8,684 nt of DNA, taken from assembly GCA_016290715.1 (NCBI GenBank), contig JAEEUY010000217.1, forward strand, positions 1 to 8,684, in the 5' to 3' direction. This DNA is from Bacteroidales bacterium (GTDB lineage: Bacteria; Bacteroidota; Bacteroidia; Bacteroidales; WCHB1-69). Shown piece after piece: positions 6,832-8,684 of this stretch. The notes beneath the pieces were generated by a model. The model ran no database searches. It was given only the letters and a program-made list of their open reading frames with translations, and was not told the DNA's origin. Every line of letters begins with the position of its first letter. The stretch's first letter is position 1. A program made the position numbers and the translations under genes.

Positions 6832-8343
6832 TCAATTTTCTATTTTGTACCCATTCCAACTTATCTCCACGCCATCTTTGTATAAAGTGGTAAGAAACAA
6901 TTCGCCATTATCATAATAATCGCGCCAAATACCATTTTTCTCACCCTTCACATACTTTCCTGAGCGTTTTATAACGTTATTTTCATAATAAATAGTATAA
7001 TTCCCGTCCAATAAATCCTCCTGATATTCCATTTCCACAAATATTTTCTGGGGCTCATACCATATTTTCCACAAACCCGAGCGCAAACCGGTTTCAAAAT
7101 TCCCTTCCTCCACCACCGTACCGTTGCGATAATACCAATATCCCTCTTCACTCCCCTCCTCGTATTGTCCTTGCGTTTGGATATTCCCTTCCATATCGTA
7201 CTCTACAAAATCACCTTCCAAGATTCCATCCTCATAATGGGCAACCCGCATCAATTCGTGATTGGGATAATACCATTTCCACTCTCCTTCATATTTCCCT
7301 TTCGCTGAATAACTTCCAACTACTTCCATGGTCTTGTCAGGAAAATAAAATTTCCACTCCCCCACTCTCTTTGAGTTTTTATATTTCCCCTCCGACTTCA
7401 ATTCCCCCGTCTCATAATACTCTTTCCACAGTCCTTGACGCAATCCTTCCATATCGGTAATACCTTCAAAACGCAAATAGCCCGCCTCAAAAATATACCC
7501 TTTGATTACATTGCCCAATGTGTCAAACTCACGCCGGATGCCTTCTGCCTTCCCTTTATAATAATTGGCTACAATGGCAGGTTGACCGTTAGGGTGATAG
7601 GACACCTTGCGATCCAATTGTTTGGTTTCTTTGGCATCCTCAATCAACTTGTCATATTCAAATTTCTCAACAGACAAAAAGTTTCCCTCTTCATCATAAT
7701 GCTTAAAGAACCCATTTTTCTTGTTGTTGAGATAAGTACCCTCCATCTGCAAATTGCCATTATCCCAGAAATATTTCCAATTGCCCTGCTTGTAGCCGAA
7801 ATCATCGGTGCGATTGATCCGCTCGCGACGCGTAAGCACCCCACGATAATAGTTGGCTACTTCAACCACGTTTCCCAAGGTGTCAAAACTCTTTTCAAAA
7901 CCATGCGGCTTTCCCTCAACATACGGGGTTATCCTTTTCAATTTACGATTTAAATAATAGGTCTTGACCGGTGATAACAAACTGTCGCCCGACCATTTTT
8001 CAACGATATACTCGTCATTCAAAAACTGCACACGCTCCCCATTTTTCAGTCCGTTCTGATAATGGACTATCAGCATGGTGTCGCCTTTTTCATTATAAAA
8101 AAACCATGCGCTGTCCAACTGGTGGTTCTTGCGATTTCCTTCCGACACCAAATGCCCGCTTTGGTTATACGATTTCCACCAACCTTCCGGCTGCCCGTCT
8201 ATCATCCACCCTTCACTGGATTTCTGTCCATTGGGATAGTAAAAGATTTTGTAATTGCTACTATCAGGCACAGATTGTGCATTACATGCAAGTAATATTA
8301 ATATGTAATATATTAAAAATACAGAGACCCTTTTTATCGTCAT
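6832..8343 (-). CDS. Exported MORN-repeat (MORN_2/YwqK-like) protein, function unknown
   Basis: With the ATG at 8343 the protein has 503 residues. A hydrophobic signal (VSVFLIYYILILLAC) is followed by about 16 MORN_2-type units of roughly 22-24 residues up to the C terminus. Examples are QGNWKYFWDNGN at 186, QGLWKEYYETGE at 303, EGEWKWYYPNHE at 352 and NGIWRDYYDNGE at 470. Cys20 follows LLA, a poor lipobox, so it could be a lipoprotein or be cut after NAQ. The frame is open to an ATG at 8445, but the 34 extra residues are not signal-like and a TATCTTTG promoter element lies inside them. The ATGs at 8355 and 8352 remain possible. Database labels such as 'YwqK antitoxin' are family names and do not show an antitoxin role here. 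It heads the operon with the transglycosylase and Ig-like lipoprotein, so a surface or envelope role is likely. The repeats may bind proteins or lipid. Confidence 0.88.
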   Translation of the reverse strand: MTIKRVSVFLIYYILILLACNAQSVPDSSNYKIFYYPNGQKSSEGWMIDGQPEGWWKSYNQSGHLVSEGNRKNHQLDSAWFFYNEKGDTMLIVHYQNGLKNGERVQFLNDEYIVEKWSGDSLLSPVKTYYLNRKLKRITPYVEGKPHGFEKSFDTLGNVVEVANYYRGVLTRRERINRTDDFGYKQGNWKYFWDNGNLQMEGTYLNNKKNGFFKHYDEEGNFLSVEKFEYDKLIEDAKETKQLDRKVSYHPNGQPAIVANYYKGKAEGIRREFDTLGNVIKGYIFEAGYLRFEGITDMEGLRQGLWKEYYETGELKSEGKYKNSKRVGEWKFYFPDKTMEVVGSYSAKGKYEGEWKWYYPNHELMRVAHYEDGILEGDFVEYDMEGNIQTQGQYEEGSEEGYWYYRNGTVVEEGNFETGLRSGLWKIWYEPQKIFVEMEYQEDLLDGNYTIYYENNVIKRSGKYVKGEKNGIWRDYYDNGELFLTTLYKDGVEISWNGYKIEN

Positions 8344-8370
8344 TGACAGCATCATTGGATTAAAAGATTG

Positions 8371-8378
8371 CAAAGATA
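8371..8378 (-). promoter_or_regulatory. Candidate -7 promoter element for the MORN/mltD/Ig-like operon
   Basis: Read leftward, the sequence is TATCTTTG, a full match to the Bacteroidetes -7 consensus TAnnTTTG. Transcription would begin near 8364, giving a very short leader to the ATGs at 8355, 8352 or 8343. The -33 element is weak: TTTC at 8400-8403 gives a 21-nt spacer, while the clear TTTG at 8391-8394 is only 12 nt away. An A9 tract (T9 at 8380-8388 on the plus strand) sits in the spacer. No other TAnnTTTG was seen on this strand between 8344 and 8684. Confidence 0.55.
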
Positions 8379-8530
8379 GTTTTTTTTTGGCAAAGTTGGG
8401 AAAAATATCATTAAAAAATTCAATCACTTTTCTGACAAAAATCATCGTTCCTTCTAATATAATTCATGTATCATCGCTTCAAGTATAACATCGCCTCGAA
8501 AATGTGCTGATGATATAAATCATAATTTAT

Positions 8531-8552
8531 AAATACTTGATTACAAGTATTT
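8531..8552. promoter_or_regulatory. Perfect 9-bp dyad, possible operator in the divergent region
   Basis: AAATACTTG (8531-8539) and CAAGTATTT (8544-8552) are exact reverse complements separated by ATTA. The core CAAGTAT occurs once more at 8480-8486, and a near copy of the left arm, AAATACTTT, at 8591-8599 overlaps the -33 position of the rightward promoter. A symmetrical site between two divergent transcription units suits a dimeric repressor or activator. There is no U-run directly after it, so a terminator is less likely. Confidence 0.5.
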
Positions 8553-8554
8553 TA

Positions 8555-8563
8555 CCCCCCCCC
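8555..8563. repeat. C9 homopolymer tract in an AT-rich region
   Basis: Nine consecutive cytosines stand in otherwise strongly AT-rich DNA, 2 nt after the 9-bp dyad and 33 nt before the -33 position of the rightward promoter. Poly-C/G runs of this length are prone to slipped-strand change and are sometimes used for phase variation. No open reading frame spans it, so any effect would be on promoter or operator spacing. Confidence 0.6.
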
Positions 8564-8596
8564 TATACAAAGTACTAAAAAAAACATATCAAATAC

Positions 8597-8628
8597 TTTA
8601 AAATCAATGATAAAAATTTGTACCTTTG
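8597..8628 (+). promoter_or_regulatory. Candidate Bacteroidetes promoter pointing out of the right edge
   Basis: TACCTTTG at 8621-8628 is a full match to the -7 consensus TAnnTTTG. TTTA at 8597-8600 lies 20 nt upstream as a partial -33 TTTG. The predicted start is near 8634-8636, with the transcript reading rightward into unseen sequence. The context TACCTTTGCACCCC is typical for strong promoters in this phylum. Confidence 0.65.
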
Positions 8629-8638
8629 CACCCCGAAA

Positions 8639-8668
8639 TTTGGTATATGACAAAAATTTTTACTTTTG
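8639..8668 (+). promoter_or_regulatory. Second candidate rightward promoter in tandem
   Basis: TTTG at 8639-8642, an 18-nt spacer and TACTTTTG at 8661-8668 match both Bacteroidetes promoter elements, though the spacer is slightly short. It lies 40 nt downstream of the first rightward promoter and would start near 8675. In AT-rich sequence a chance match is possible, so it is weaker evidence than the first. Confidence 0.4.
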
Positions 8669-8684
8669 TATAATTTATTGATTT

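Larger units (their letters stand above)
8446..8684. other. Divergent non-coding region at the right edge
   Basis: I find no credible gene, tRNA or other RNA gene in these 239 bases. They hold the 9-bp dyad, the C9 tract, the two rightward promoter candidates and a minor 5-bp dyad (ATGAT at 8510-8514, ATCAT at 8519-8523). The longest ATG-initiated frames noticed are 14 codons or fewer and have no ribosome-binding support. The gene served by the rightward promoters starts beyond the window. Confidence 0.6.

Noticed and set aside
6829..6859. Upstream ATG at 6859 for the transglycosylase
   Set aside because: It would overlap the MORN gene and put ten extra residues (MEWVQNRKLI) before a complete signal peptide; the ATG at 6829 fits the operon spacing.
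7435..7953. A 172-codon open frame on the plus strand inside the MORN gene
   Set aside because: It is a shadow of the repetitive MORN coding sequence, with no promoter or recognisable domain.
8466..8510. A 14-codon ATG frame (MYHRFKYNIASKMC) on the plus strand
   Set aside because: Too short, with no ribosome-binding site and no promoter element just upstream.
8647..8673. An 8-codon ATG frame (MTKIFTFV) after the first rightward promoter, like a leader peptide
   Set aside because: Its codons overlap the second promoter candidate, and such short frames are common by chance in AT-rich DNA. No attenuator structure is visible within the window.
1..8684. Mobile elements, CRISPR arrays, toxin-antitoxin or defence system
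   Set aside because: No transposase, integrase, regular spaced repeats, terminal repeats or known defence domains are visible. The YwqK-like similarity of the MORN protein is only a repeat-family resemblance.

Overview
The window looks like chromosomal DNA of a Bacteroidetes bacterium, probably Bacteroidales or a close relative. The evidence is the AT-rich spacers, start sites that mostly lack a clear Shine-Dalgarno sequence, several TAnnTTTG (-7) promoter elements of the Bacteroidetes sigma factor, a signal-peptide MltD-type enzyme next to an Ig-like lipoprotein, and an OmpR-family regulator whose sequence recalls Bacteroides RprY. All six genes are intact inside the window except the first, which is cut by the left edge.

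Layout: (1) bases 1-2638, rightward: an ABC-type tripartite export operon. It holds the 3' part of a HlyD/MacA-like periplasmic adaptor, a MacB-type ATPase and a MacB-type permease. The last two are tightly coupled (ATGA overlap). (2) bases 2639-2806: a very AT-rich spacer with a tandem 10-bp repeat inside a dyad and two identical A9 tracts. (3) bases 2807-3544, rightward: an OmpR-family response regulator with no histidine kinase beside it. (4) bases 3582-8343, leftward: a three-gene operon in the order MORN-repeat exported protein, lytic transglycosylase with LysM domains, and Ig-like lipoprotein. The gene gaps are only 2 and 5 nt, and the operon converges on the regulator. (5) bases 8344-8684: a divergent control region. 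It holds the leftward promoter of the MORN operon, a perfect 9-bp dyad, a C9 tract and two candidate rightward promoters for a gene beyond the right edge.

The two halves share an envelope theme. The adaptor/ATPase/permease set should export a small molecule, peptide or lipid across the cell envelope, with a TolC-like partner not seen here. The leftward operon should act in the periplasm or at the outer membrane: the transglycosylase cuts peptidoglycan, and the MORN and Ig-like proteins are plausible structural or accessory partners. Whether the orphan regulator controls either operon is a guess from position only. I see no mobile element, CRISPR array, tRNA or rRNA. The genes belong to known families; the less explained signals are in the two intergenic regions and in the function of the MORN/transglycosylase/Ig-like trio.
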